From JBOFEH01 sp051650265 (GTDB lineage: Bacteria; Bacillota; Clostridia; Lachnospirales; Cellulosilyticaceae): a DNA stretch of 31,269 nucleotides. Shown one piece after another: positions 22,683 through 31,003 of the stretch; positions within the stretch are counted from its first letter, which is position 1, and every line of letters starts with the position of its first letter. The position numbers and the translations under genes are program-made. Below the pieces are notes generated by a model. It worked only from the letters and a program-made list of their open reading frames with translations. It was not told the DNA's origin and did no database searches. The stretch covers positions 1 to 31,269 of the forward strand of contig JBOFIR010000037.1 in NCBI GenBank assembly GCA_051650265.1, given 5' to 3'.

Positions 22683-24038
22683 ATGATTCATAAATTTAAA
22701 TTTGAAAACTCAAATATCGTAATGGATATTCATAGTGGCGCGGTACACCTTCTTGACGAAGTTGCTTACGAGATCGTAGAAGATGTACTTGCTTTAGCAA
22801 AAGACGAAGTATTAGGTAAGTATCAAGACCAGTTCCAGCAAGATGATCTGCTTGAAGCAGTTGAAGAACTCCTTGAACTCAAAGAGCAAGGAATGCTTGG
22901 AACAGAAGATACATATAGAGATCTTGTACCAGCATTCATGGATAGACAACCTGTAGTTAAAGCACTTTGTCTTCACGTAGCACATGACTGTAACCTCAAA
23001 TGTAAGTATTGCTTTGCAGGAGAAGGGGAGTACCATGGCGAGCGTGGCATGATGAGCGCAGAGGTTGGTAAAGCTGCGATCGATTTCCTTGCAAAAAACT
23101 CAGGTAATCGTAAAAATATCGAAGTAGACTTCTTTGGTGGAGAGCCACTTATGAACTTTGATGTTGTCAAAGAAGTTGTAGACTATGCAAGAAGCATTGA
23201 AGCAGAAGCTGGCAAGAACTTCAGATTTACAATGACAACAAATGGTGTACTCTTAAGTGATGAGATCATCGACTACCTCAATGAGCATATGCACAATGTG
23301 GTACTAAGTCTTGATGGTAGACCAGAAGTCAATGACCGTATGCGTCCAACATGCAATGGCAAAGGAAGCTACGATGTGATCCTTCCAAAGTTCAAGAAAC
23401 TTGTGGAAAAAAGAGGTGGTAAACAATACTATCTTCGTGGAACATTTACACACCACAACCTTGACTTTGCAGCGGATGTCACACATATGGCAGATCAAGG
23501 ATTCGGTGAAGTATCTGTAGAGCCAGTTGTTGCACCAACTGAGATGGACTACGCACTTCAAACAGGTGATATCAAACTCATCTGCAAAGAGTATGAAAAA
23601 CTTGCAAAAGAGATGCTTAGAAGACACAAAGAAGATGGCGAATGCTTCAACTTCTTCCACTTCATGATCGATCTTACAGGTGGACCATGTGTACACAAAC
23701 GTCTTGCAGGATGTGGTTCAGGGACAGAGTACCTTGCAGCAACACCAAATGGCGAACTTTACCCATGTCACCAATTTGCTGGTATGCCAGAATTCAAGAT
23801 GGGTGATGTATGGACAGGCGTAACAAATACTGAGCGTCGTTGTGAGTTCGAAAAATGCAACGTTTATAGCAAAGATGAATGTGCAAATTGTTGGGCGAAA
23901 TTCTACTGTAGTGGTGGTTGCGCAGCGAACTCATACCATTTCCATGGGCATATCAATGACACTTATGAGATTGGTTGTGAGCTTCAAAAGAAGCGTATTG
24001 AATGTGCAATTGGTCTAAAAGCTGAGCTTTGTGACTAA
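22683..24038 (+). CDS. scfB: SCIFF maturase, radical SAM/SPASM thioether-forming enzyme
   Basis: A 451-residue radical SAM peptide maturase. The N-terminal ~90 residues form a precursor-binding (RRE-like) region (MIHKFKFENSNIVMDIHSG). The radical SAM cluster cysteines are 103, 107 and 110 (CNLKCKYC), followed by FFGGEPLMNF, the SAM-binding strand. The C-terminal SPASM domain holds many cysteines (GGPCVHK, GCGSGTEY, YPCHQF, then CEFEKC, CANC, YCSGGCAANS and GCELQKK), enough for two auxiliary 4Fe-4S clusters. ATG 22683 is chosen for AAAGGAA eight bases upstream and for the family N-terminus; an open frame back to 22632 covers the hairpin and is unlikely. The gene order scfA-scfB-secD-secF is typical in Clostridia. 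Confidence 0.95.
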   Translation: MIHKFKFENSNIVMDIHSGAVHLLDEVAYEIVEDVLALAKDEVLGKYQDQFQQDDLLEAVEELLELKEQGMLGTEDTYRDLVPAFMDRQPVVKALCLHVAHDCNLKCKYCFAGEGEYHGERGMMSAEVGKAAIDFLAKNSGNRKNIEVDFFGGEPLMNFDVVKEVVDYARSIEAEAGKNFRFTMTTNGVLLSDEIIDYLNEHMHNVVLSLDGRPEVNDRMRPTCNGKGSYDVILPKFKKLVEKRGGKQYYLRGTFTHHNLDFAADVTHMADQGFGEVSVEPVVAPTEMDYALQTGDIKLICKEYEKLAKEMLRRHKEDGECFNFFHFMIDLTGGPCVHKRLAGCGSGTEYLAATPNGELYPCHQFAGMPEFKMGDVWTGVTNTERRCEFEKCNVYSKDECANCWAKFYCSGGCAANSYHFHGHINDTYEIGCELQKKRIECAIGLKAELCD

Positions 24039-24044
24039 TTAGAT

Positions 24045-24073
24045 TTGACTAAATTCACTAGCAATTATATAAT
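24045..24073 (+). promoter_or_regulatory. Near-consensus promoter of secDF
   Basis: TTGACT (24045-24050), a 17-bp spacer and a perfect TATAAT (24068-24073), 37 bases before the secD start. It is interleaved with the hairpin that ends scfB. Confidence 0.75.
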
Positions 24074-24090
24074 CATTGTAGTGAGTTTTT
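24052..24090 (+). terminator. Terminator of the scf operon, enclosing the secDF -10 box
   Basis: A 9-bp stem with one G-U pair (24052-24060 with 24079-24087), an 18-nt loop and five T at the right end. The loop contains the secDF -10 element. It could instead be an operator palindrome. Confidence 0.55.
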
Positions 24091-24110
24091 AAACTAAGGA
24101 GGAGTAGAGG

Positions 24111-25382
24111 ATGAAAGGGAACAGCAAGACAAAACTCAAAAGTATTCTCGCTCTTATACTCGTTGTAGCAGTGATTGCGGTGAGCGTCGTCGTTGCTTAT
24201 ATGGGGGTAGGGGAAGATAATACGCTTGGGATTGAGAACATCAGATTAGGGCTTGACCTTCAGGGCGGCGTGAACATTATCTATGAAGCTGCTATTGAAG
24301 ATCCTACAGAAGATGACATGCGTGCAGCGCAAGCTATGATTCAAAACCGTCTTGATAAAGAGAATTATACTGAGGCGGAAGTTGCGATTGAGGGAAGCAA
24401 CCGTATTAGGGTAGATATTCCTGGTGTAGATGATCCTCAAAAAGCAATCAATGAGATTGCTGCAACAGCCATGTTAGTTTTCTATGATGGTGAAGGCAAA
24501 GAAGTCCTTGCAGGAAAGAATATCTCTAAGGCAGCAGCAGCGATGGCACCAAATAGCTTGGGTGTACAAGAGCCTGTTGTAAGTATTGAAATGGACAAAG
24601 AGGGTGCAGAGCTCTTCTCTGAGTTCACTAAAAATAATATTGGTAAGCCAATCATCATTACACTTGATGGTGTCGTGATTAGCCAAGCAAACATCCAAAG
24701 TCATATCAGTGATGGTAAAGGGATGATCTCAGGTAACTTTACACCAGAGTCAGCACAACAACTTGCAGAGCGTATTGAAGCAGGTTCACTGCCATTTGCA
24801 CTCAAGCCAATTTCTTCAAATGGTGTAGGGGCAAAATTAGGTATTGGCGCACTTAACACAAGTGTTAAAGCGGGTGTGATTGGTTTCATCTGTATCTTAG
24901 TATTCATGCTTATATTATTTAAAGTCAATGGTATTGCAGCGAATATCGCGCTTACATTCTATGTAGCCATTGTACTGATGATCCTCAGCTATACAGAATC
25001 AACGATGACATTACCAGGTATTGCAGGTTTTATCCTCTCCATCGGTATGGCAGTTGATGCCAACGTCATCATCTTCACACGTATCCGTGAAGAGCTTGAA
25101 AATGGTAGAAATGTACGTGCAGCGATTGATGCAGGTTTTGAAAGAGCACTCAATGCCATCGTAGATGGTAACGTGACAACGATGATGTCAGCTGTCGTTC
25201 TTTATGTTTTAGGAACAGGCCTCATCAAGAGCCTTGCTATGACACTGATTATTGGTAACGTGGTAGCCCTTTTCACAGCGCTTACAGTAACACGTTATAT
25301 TATCAAACTATTTGTAGGAATTGGAATCAAAAATCCTGTATGGTTTGGTGCAAGAAAAAAACGTCAGGTGAAGGAGGCATAG
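24111..25382 (+). CDS. secD: Protein translocase subunit SecD
   Basis: A 423-residue accessory subunit of the Sec translocon that, with SecF, uses the proton or sodium gradient to help pull secreted proteins across the membrane. Helix 1 is at about 11-31; LGLDLQGGVNI is the SecD signature at the start of the extracytoplasmic P1 region; the last ~180 residues carry five transmembrane helices (about 246-395) with the functional Asp in GMAVDANVIIFTRIREE. It is short compared with the E. coli protein (615) but normal for Clostridia. AAGGAGG lies before ATG. The stop is three bases from the secF start, and the ribosome site of secF (GAAGGAGG) lies inside the secD end. Confidence 0.96.
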   Translation: MKGNSKTKLKSILALILVVAVIAVSVVVAYMGVGEDNTLGIENIRLGLDLQGGVNIIYEAAIEDPTEDDMRAAQAMIQNRLDKENYTEAEVAIEGSNRIRVDIPGVDDPQKAINEIAATAMLVFYDGEGKEVLAGKNISKAAAAMAPNSLGVQEPVVSIEMDKEGAELFSEFTKNNIGKPIIITLDGVVISQANIQSHISDGKGMISGNFTPESAQQLAERIEAGSLPFALKPISSNGVGAKLGIGALNTSVKAGVIGFICILVFMLILFKVNGIAANIALTFYVAIVLMILSYTESTMTLPGIAGFILSIGMAVDANVIIFTRIREELENGRNVRAAIDAGFERALNAIVDGNVTTMMSAVVLYVLGTGLIKSLAMTLIIGNVVALFTALTVTRYIIKLFVGIGIKNPVWFGARKKRQVKEA

Positions 25383-25385
25383 TTC

Positions 25386-26309
25386 ATGAAATTTATTGAA
25401 AACAGAAAGAAATTTTATGTGCTTTCACTCGTAGTCATTCTTGTAGGGTTACTTGCTATGCCTTATCATGCAATCAAAGGTGATGGTATGCTGAACTACG
25501 ATATCGAGTTCAGAGGTGGTACTGTTATGCAACTTGAGATTGGACAAGATTTTGATATGAATGAAGAGATCAGACCTTTAGTGATCGAACACTTAGGGGA
25601 TCCAAATCCAAGACTCCAGATGGTAACAGGTGAACAACAGGTCATCGTAACCACACAACCTACAGAGGTTGCGCAAAGAGAAGCATTAGTTAAAGCCATC
25701 AAGGATAAATACAAAATGCAAACAAGTCCGATGCTTTCAGAGAACTTTGTATCCCCAAGTATTAGTCCCGAGATCAAAGCCAAAGCAATCGAAGCAGTTG
25801 TATTAGGATCAATCCTTATGCTGATCTATATCAGTATCAGATTCAAAGATCTTAAGTTTGGGACAAGTGCTGTACTTGCACTCGTGCATGACGTTCTTGT
25901 GATGTTGGCGGTGTATTCATTATTCCGTATCCCAATCAACAATTCATTCATTGCAGCGATGCTTACTGTAATCGGTTACTCAAACAACGATACAATCATT
26001 GTATTTGACCGTATCAGAGAGAACAGAGGACGTATGAAAGCAGATGATACAACGCTGATCAATGCGAGTATCAATCAGACTTTAGCACGTTCAATCTATA
26101 CAAGTTTAACAAGTTTAGTCATGGTGACATTACTCTACATCTTCGGTGTAGAGTCAGTGAGATCATTTGCATTCCCACTCATGGTTGGTATTGCTGCAGG
26201 AACTTATTCATCAATCTTCGTAGCCAGCCCACTCCTCTTTGAGATGAGAAAATGGGAGCGTAACAAAAAGCAAAAACAAAAGCCAGAAGCGAAAGCAAAA
26301 AAGGCATAA
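25386..26309 (+). CDS. secF: Protein translocase subunit SecF
   Basis: A 307-residue partner of SecD. Helix 1 at about 10-30, NYDIEFRGGTVMQLE as the SecF hallmark of the first periplasmic segment, and five C-terminal helices (about 135-290) with IGYSNNDTIIVFDRIREN, where the usual SecF pattern YSxNDTIVVFDR is intact. A lysine-rich tail (KKQKQKPEAKAKKA) ends the protein on the cytoplasmic side. It is translated with secD from the promoter at 24045 and followed by a hairpin terminator. Confidence 0.96.
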   Translation: MKFIENRKKFYVLSLVVILVGLLAMPYHAIKGDGMLNYDIEFRGGTVMQLEIGQDFDMNEEIRPLVIEHLGDPNPRLQMVTGEQQVIVTTQPTEVAQREALVKAIKDKYKMQTSPMLSENFVSPSISPEIKAKAIEAVVLGSILMLIYISIRFKDLKFGTSAVLALVHDVLVMLAVYSLFRIPINNSFIAAMLTVIGYSNNDTIIVFDRIRENRGRMKADDTTLINASINQTLARSIYTSLTSLVMVTLLYIFGVESVRSFAFPLMVGIAAGTYSSIFVASPLLFEMRKWERNKKQKQKPEAKAKKA

Positions 26310-26316
26310 AGTAAAG

Positions 26317-26372
26317 GATAGCATATCAAATCACATGTGGTCTAGCATAGTGAAGCGATATGCTATTTTTTT
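26317..26372 (+). terminator. Terminator of secDF
   Basis: An inverted repeat of 10 bp (26318-26327 with 26357-26366) with a 29-nt loop, followed by seven to eight T. The long loop is unusual but the T run is strong. Confidence 0.7.
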
Positions 26373-26534
26373 GTAGATCACGCCGTTAATATTCTGTATA
26401 AAGAAGCATTTTTCCAGTTGCAACCGAAGAGCAACTAAAAGTAGCGTTATAGTTGGTAGTGGCAACCACAAAATATTGGTATAGTAACCATAAGAAAGGA
26501 AAAGTCAAATATTAGAAAATCCCTTGGTGAAGTT

Positions 26535-26717
26535 TTGAAACAACACCGAATAGCGTGTAACATGACCCAAGAGTTTGTTGCAGAGGCAATTGGGGTCAGC
26601 AGACAGGCAGTATCCAAGTGGGAGAATGGTACATCGGACCCAAGCACATCGAATCTCATTGCACTGGCAAGATTATTCAAAATCTCTACTGAAGAGCTAC
26701 TGCACGAAGTGCAATAA
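26535..26717 (+). CDS. Small Cro/C1-type (XRE) helix-turn-helix regulator, start unclear
   Basis: A DNA-binding domain protein with little else: MTQEFVAEAIGVSRQAVSKWENG is a textbook XRE helix-turn-helix (MTQE..A...GVSRQAVSKWENG), followed by DPSTSNLIALARLFKISTEELL, the last helices. The only usable standard start is TTG 26535, but the reading frame is open back to 26460 and the coded residues IRKSLGEVLKQHR (from 26511) look like the normal first helix of the family. ATT at 26511 stands 10 bases after AAAGGA, where ATG would be expected. So either ATT is used, or the gene is a start-lost remnant, or a truncated form is made from TTG. The AGTTGC/GCAACT inverted repeat at 26416-26436 could be its operator. 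Target genes unknown; the next small gene is on the same strand. Confidence 0.65.
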   Translation: MKQHRIACNMTQEFVAEAIGVSRQAVSKWENGTSDPSTSNLIALARLFKISTEELLHEVQ

Positions 26718-26776
26718 ACGGGCACAACATAAGGTTTGAAAATTTAGAGCACACATAAAAAAAGGAAAGCGTGATC

Positions 26777-27004
26777 ATGAGAAAACAGCAAAAATGGCTG
26801 GACTTTGCAAAGGTGCCTGCGTACTCTGAATTGGGGCAGGTAATCGCTCAGTACAACTATATGGGTACCCGTGGGGAAAGCTATTCTTGGCTCATGCGTA
26901 TACTTCCTCCAAGTTATCGTATGTTTCAACCGCCTGCGGTACTTTATGATAGTATGATTTTTGTAGCAAATGCGAGCCCGACGCAAATAATCACACAAAA
27001 ATAG
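26777..27004 (+). CDS. Hypothetical 75-residue protein
   Basis: No family recognised. The ATG at 26777 has a good site (AAAGGAAAG) seven bases upstream, better than GTG 26771, and the frame ends just before a strong terminator, which supports a real gene. The protein is soluble-looking, rich in aromatic residues (QQKWLDFAKVPAYSELG, YNYMGTRGESYSWLM, PPSYRMFQPP), starts basic and ends with a weakly hydrophobic stretch (LYDSMIFVANA). There is no signal peptide, Cys motif or repeat. It lies 59 bases after the helix-turn-helix gene and may share its transcript, so the pair could be a regulator with its effector; this is a guess from position. Confidence 0.6.
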   Translation: MRKQQKWLDFAKVPAYSELGQVIAQYNYMGTRGESYSWLMRILPPSYRMFQPPAVLYDSMIFVANASPTQIITQK

Positions 27005-27007
27005 AGG

Positions 27008-27043
27008 AAGAACCCATGGATCACAGCCTTGGGTTCTTTCTTT
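27008..27043 (+). terminator. Terminator of the 75-residue protein gene
   Basis: A 9-bp stem (27008-27016 with 27030-27038) extended inward by a G-G/C-C pair after one mismatch, followed by a T-rich tail (TTTCTTTG). Confidence 0.75.
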
Positions 27044-27144
27044 GTGTGCAAAACCTCTAAAAGTAATGGGTAAAATTGGACAAAAATGATAATTCTTTTC
27101 GAATGAATACTTAAAAATAGATAAATAATAAATAGTATGGTGAA

Positions 27145-27205
27145 TGAAAATGAATGAATCTGACTAGAAATGAATAAATAGTGACCGAAAATGATTGAAA
27201 ATGAC
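27145..27205 (+). repeat. Three ~20-bp direct repeats, probable FruR operator
   Basis: Three consecutive imperfect repeats of 20, 21 and 20 bp (27145-27164, 27165-27185, 27186-27205), each with GAAAATGA or GAAATGA near its start and ending TGAC. Further TGAA/TGAC half-units give a spacing close to one helical turn. The last repeat overlaps the -35 box of the fruR promoter. DeoR-family repressors commonly bind such direct repeats, so autoregulation by FruR released by fructose 1-phosphate is the simplest reading. Confidence 0.65.
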
Positions 27206-27223
27206 TGAATGTGCGTGTAGAAT
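27195..27223 (+). promoter_or_regulatory. Promoter of the fruRKA operon
   Basis: TTGAAA (27195-27200), a 17-bp spacer and TAGAAT (27218-27223), 21 bases before the fruR start. The -35 box lies inside the third repeat, a position that allows repression. Confidence 0.7.
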
Positions 27224-27244
27224 AGAGATAAGGAAGTGATAACC

Positions 27245-27997
27245 ATGTTAACAGAAGAAAGACAACAATTGATTTTGCAAAGGCTGAGACAACAAGGCAG
27301 TGTCAGCGTTGGTGAACTAGTGGAGTTGTTTGAGACGTCAGAGTCTACAATCAGGAGGGACTTGACTGCTTTAGGTGAAAAAGGACAACTCAAAAAAATA
27401 CATGGTGGCGCTATGCTCAGTGAGGGGGTTGCCTCTCATGTAGAGTATCGCATGGATCATAAGCAGGGGATGAATCCCGCCCAGAAGGAGCGCATTGCAA
27501 GACATGCAGCAAAGTTTATTCGGGATGGGGATGTGATTTATCTCGATGCAGGAACAACAACAGAACTTATGATTGAGTATATCAATGCAGATAATTTGAT
27601 TGCGGTGACCAATGGTATTGGTCATGTGACAAAACTTCTCCGTAAGGGGATTCAGACAATCATTATAGGTGGGCAGGTAAAGGCTACTACAGAGGCAATC
27701 GTAGGTGTTGGTGCAATAGGGGACCTAGATAAGTATCAGTTTACTAAAGGTTTCTTTGGTGCCAATGGTGTAGGTAGCCAAGGGTATACGACACCTGATA
27801 TGGAAGAGGCTATGGTCAAGGAAAAAGCCATGCAGCACTGCAATGAAGCCTATGTGTTAGCAGATAGTAGCAAGATTGGTAAAGTGAGTTTTGTACGCTT
27901 TGCTCAGATTGATGAAGCGACACTCATTACCAATGATAAAGTGGATAAGAAATTACATGAAAAGACAATGATAATAGAGGTGGACAGCAATGATTAG
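27245..27997 (+). CDS. fruR: DeoR family regulator of fructose metabolism
   Basis: A 250-residue repressor. The N-terminal winged helix-turn-helix (about 5-56: SVSVGELVELFETSESTIRRDL and KIHGGA) is the DeoR signature; the C-terminal DeoRC sensor domain has DAGTTTE (phosphate-binding loop), TNG and GGQV, as in FruR/LacR-type proteins that sense sugar phosphates. Context names the effector: fruK and fruA follow directly, so fructose 1-phosphate or fructose 1,6-bisphosphate is expected to relieve repression. ATG 27245 has AAGGA ten bases upstream; GTG 27236 is too near that site. The stop overlaps the fruK start by eight bases. Confidence 0.92.
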   Translation: MLTEERQQLILQRLRQQGSVSVGELVELFETSESTIRRDLTALGEKGQLKKIHGGAMLSEGVASHVEYRMDHKQGMNPAQKERIARHAAKFIRDGDVIYLDAGTTTELMIEYINADNLIAVTNGIGHVTKLLRKGIQTIIIGGQVKATTEAIVGVGAIGDLDKYQFTKGFFGANGVGSQGYTTPDMEEAMVKEKAMQHCNEAYVLADSSKIGKVSFVRFAQIDEATLITNDKVDKKLHEKTMIIEVDSND

Positions 27998-28898
27998 TAC
28001 AGTAACTTTAAATCCGTCTATTGATTACCTAGTGAAGGTCGATCATTTTAAAGTGGATGCAGTCAATCGCACACAAGAGGAGCAGATGTTTCCTGGTGGT
28101 AAGGGAATCAATGTATCGATTGTACTGAGTAACTTAGGGATTCCAAATAAGGCACTAGGATTTATCGCAGGATTTACAGGCGTTGAAATCACAAGAATGG
28201 TAGAAGCATCTGGGGTATCAAGTGAGTTTATCCAGTTAGAAAAAGGCTTATCACGTATCAATGTCAAACTCAAAAGTGATGAGGAGACAGAGATTAATGG
28301 CAATGGCCCAGAAATTACAAGTGAGCATATTTGTGCGCTTTATGCACAAATTGAAGCATTGACATCAGGTGATGTATTGGTACTTGCAGGAAGTATTCCA
28401 AGCACAGTGCCAAGTGATATCTATCAGCAGATTATGCATGATTTTGCACACAAGAACTTACGTATCGTAGTGGATGCAACAAAGGATCTTCTGATGAATG
28501 TATTGCCTCTTGGCCCATTCCTTATCAAGCCAAATCATCATGAACTTGGAGAACTCTTTGGGGTGACGATCAAGGATCAAGATGAGGTGGTGACCTATGC
28601 CAAGAAGCTTCAAGAAAAAGGTGCAAGAAATGTACTTGTTTCTATGGCTGGTGATGGTGCGGTATTGGTAACAGAAGATGGGCAGGTTATGAAACATACA
28701 GGTCTGAAAGGTCAAGTGAAAAACTCAGTCGGTGCAGGTGACTCTATGGTTGCAGGTTTTGTTGCAGGTTATGTACAGACTGAGAAATTTGAAGAAGCTT
28801 TCAAGATGGGGATTGCGGCAGGAAGCGCATCTGCGTTCTCTGTAGAACTCGCAACGAGAATAGAGGTGGAGGCGCTTCTAGGACAACTTTCAATATAA
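27990..28898 (+). CDS. fruK: 1-phosphofructokinase
   Basis: A 302-residue PfkB-family sugar kinase that phosphorylates fructose 1-phosphate to fructose 1,6-bisphosphate. The N-terminal TLNPSIDY and GGKGINVS motifs bind the sugar phosphate, and GAGDSMVAGF near the end holds the catalytic Asp251 with the anion hole. PNHHELGELFG is the middle PfkB segment. The PTS fructose transporter next door favours fructose 1-phosphate over tagatose 6-phosphate as substrate. Its ATG lies within the fruR end (8-base overlap) with AGAGGTGG as ribosome site, so the two are co-translated. Confidence 0.94.
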   Translation: MISTVTLNPSIDYLVKVDHFKVDAVNRTQEEQMFPGGKGINVSIVLSNLGIPNKALGFIAGFTGVEITRMVEASGVSSEFIQLEKGLSRINVKLKSDEETEINGNGPEITSEHICALYAQIEALTSGDVLVLAGSIPSTVPSDIYQQIMHDFAHKNLRIVVDATKDLLMNVLPLGPFLIKPNHHELGELFGVTIKDQDEVVTYAKKLQEKGARNVLVSMAGDGAVLVTEDGQVMKHTGLKGQVKNSVGAGDSMVAGFVAGYVQTEKFEEAFKMGIAAGSASAFSVELATRIEVEALLGQLSI

Positions 28899-28931
28899 AA
28901 GAGGACCAAAGACAGCAAAGGAGATGACAGC

Positions 28932-30821
28932 ATGAGAATTGTAGATTTAATCAAACAAAGTGGCATGAATCTTGCCTTCGAAGCGACAAGCAAGAATGAT
29001 GCGGTAGACAAGCTCGTAAACCTAATGAACGCTACAGGTGCACTTGCAGATAAGGAAGGCTACAAAACGGCAATACTTACAAGAGAAGATCAAGGAAGTA
29101 CAGGTATTGGGGATGGGATTGCTATTCCACATGCCAAGACAGCAGCGGTCAAAGTACCAGCGCTTGCAGTTGCAAGAAGTGTAGAGGGTGTAGAATATGA
29201 TAGCTTGGACGGCGCGCCAGCGAAGCTCTTCTTTATGATTGCAGCACCAGCAGGTGGTGAGAATGTGCATCTTGATGTGCTTTCAAGATTGTCAACAATT
29301 CTGATGGATGAAAATTTCATTGCAGATTTGATGAAAGAGCCAACAAAAGAAGCTTTTCTTACGTGTATTGATGCCAAGGAACGTGAAAAGTTCCCTGTAG
29401 AAGAAGCTGAGGTGCCTACGCAGGCAAAATCTGAAGGCTATACAGTGCTTGCAGTGACAGCATGTCCAACAGGGATCGCACATACTTATATGGCAGCAGA
29501 AAGTCTTCAAAACAAGGCAAAGGATAAAGGAATTGCACTTAAAGTAGAAACTAACGGGTCAACAGGTGCCAAAAATGCGCTGACACAAGCAGAAATTGAT
29601 GGGGCGACATGTATTATTGTAGCAGCAGATAAGAAGATAGAGATGGCACGTTTTGACGGCAAGAAAGTGATTATTACCAAAGTTGCTAATGGGATTCATA
29701 AGGCAGATGAGCTTCTTGAGCGTGCAGTAGCAGCAGATGCTCCTGTTTACCATCACCAAGGTGAAGGGAAGGCCACGGCGCATGAAGCGGAGCAAGAGAG
29801 CTTTGGTAGACAAATCTACAAGCATCTGATGAATGGCGTATCTCACATGTTACCATTTGTAATTGGTGGGGGATTACTCATTGCACTGGCATTCTTATTT
29901 GATGACTATGCCATCAATCCAGCCAACTTTGGATCTAATACACCATTTGCAGCATTCCTCAAGAGTGTAGGTGATACCGCATTTGGCTTTATGCTACCAG
30001 TATTAGCAGGTTATATTGCCATGAGTATTGGTGAAAGACCTGCGTTAGCAGTTGGTTTCGTAGGTGGTATGTTGGCAAATACAGGAGGTGCAGGATTCTT
30101 AGGTGCACTCTTAGCAGGTTTCATTGCAGGTTATTTAGTGAAAGGGCTTGGTAAAGTTTTTGGTTACTTACCACAGTCATTAGAAGGCATCAAGCCAACA
30201 TTACTTTATCCTTTGTTTGGAACACTCCTTATTGGAGCGATCATGATGTTTGCTGTGAACCCACCTGTAGCGGCGGCAAATGCAGCTATTACAAACTTCT
30301 TAAATAGCATGGGAACAACAAGTCAGGTGTTGTTAGGAATCGTTGTAGCGGCGATGATGGCGATTGATATGGGTGGCCCAATCAACAAAGCAGCTTATGT
30401 ATTTGGTGTAGCTTCACTAGAGTCAGGCAACTTTGCCATTATGGCAGCGGTAATGGCTGGTGGTATGGTACCACCTCTTGCAATTGCCCTTGCGACAACA
30501 ATCTTTAGAAGTAAGTTCTCTAAGAAAGACAAAGATGCAGGTCTTACAAACTACATCATGGGGCTCTCTTTCATCACAGAAGGCGCCATTCCTTTTGCAG
30601 CAGCTGATCCACTTCGTGTGATTCCATCAGCAGTAGTAGGAGCTGGTGTTGCAGGTGCACTTACTATGATGTTTGGGTGTGCACTACGTGCACCACATGG
30701 TGGGGTATTTGTACTACCGGTTATAGAAAACCCATTTGGCTATGTGATTGCAGTTGTTGCAGGTGCACTTGTAGGTGCTATCATGCTAGGACTACTCAAG
30801 AAACCACTGGACGAAAAATAG
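28932..30821 (+). CDS. fruA: PTS fructose transporter, fused EIIABC
   Basis: A 629-residue transporter that imports fructose and delivers it as fructose 1-phosphate. Domain order: EIIA (about 1-150) with the phosphorylated His67 in IAIPHAK; EIIB (about 170-270) with the phospho-cysteine 178 in TACPTGIAHTY; EIIC (about 295-625), a membrane domain of roughly nine helices with GERPALAVGFVGG and GGPINKAAY, where the GxxNKAAY-type motif is typical of the fructose family. Phosphate flows from HPr to His67, to Cys178, to sugar. AAGGAG precedes ATG 28932; the gap to fruK is 33 bases. Separate HPr and EI genes are not in the window. A perfect hairpin terminator ends the operon. Confidence 0.96.
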   Translation: MRIVDLIKQSGMNLAFEATSKNDAVDKLVNLMNATGALADKEGYKTAILTREDQGSTGIGDGIAIPHAKTAAVKVPALAVARSVEGVEYDSLDGAPAKLFFMIAAPAGGENVHLDVLSRLSTILMDENFIADLMKEPTKEAFLTCIDAKEREKFPVEEAEVPTQAKSEGYTVLAVTACPTGIAHTYMAAESLQNKAKDKGIALKVETNGSTGAKNALTQAEIDGATCIIVAADKKIEMARFDGKKVIITKVANGIHKADELLERAVAADAPVYHHQGEGKATAHEAEQESFGRQIYKHLMNGVSHMLPFVIGGGLLIALAFLFDDYAINPANFGSNTPFAAFLKSVGDTAFGFMLPVLAGYIAMSIGERPALAVGFVGGMLANTGGAGFLGALLAGFIAGYLVKGLGKVFGYLPQSLEGIKPTLLYPLFGTLLIGAIMMFAVNPPVAAANAAITNFLNSMGTTSQVLLGIVVAAMMAIDMGGPINKAAYVFGVASLESGNFAIMAAVMAGGMVPPLAIALATTIFRSKFSKKDKDAGLTNYIMGLSFITEGAIPFAAADPLRVIPSAVVGAGVAGALTMMFGCALRAPHGGVFVLPVIENPFGYVIAVVAGALVGAIMLGLLKKPLDEK

Positions 30822-30830
30822 ATAAACGAT

Positions 30831-30880
30831 AAAAAAGCGATGTTACAACGCTCATAGAGGGCTGTAACATCGCTTTTTTA
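30831..30880 (+). terminator. Terminator of the fru operon
   Basis: A perfect 17-bp stem (30831-30847 with 30863-30879), 15-nt loop and six T. The bases from 30881 to 31003 show no gene and no clear promoter. Confidence 0.93.
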
Positions 30881-31003
30881 TGGCACTTTTAAATAAGACA
30901 AGGCATATGATAGAGTAAACATCTTTTATAAGTTAAAGGTGTAGTTAGGATTAAGTTGAAGAGAAAGTGTCATAAATAAAGTGGTGAATAACGGGGGATT
31001 GCT

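Noticed and set aside
27145..27205. CRISPR array
   Set aside because: Three short, imperfect repeats without unique spacers; the promoter overlap makes an operator far more likely.
26944..27393. 149-codon minus-strand frame over the fruR promoter
   Set aside because: It covers a terminator, the operator repeats and the fruR start; the translation is a Ser/Phe/Ile-rich reading of AT-rich DNA.
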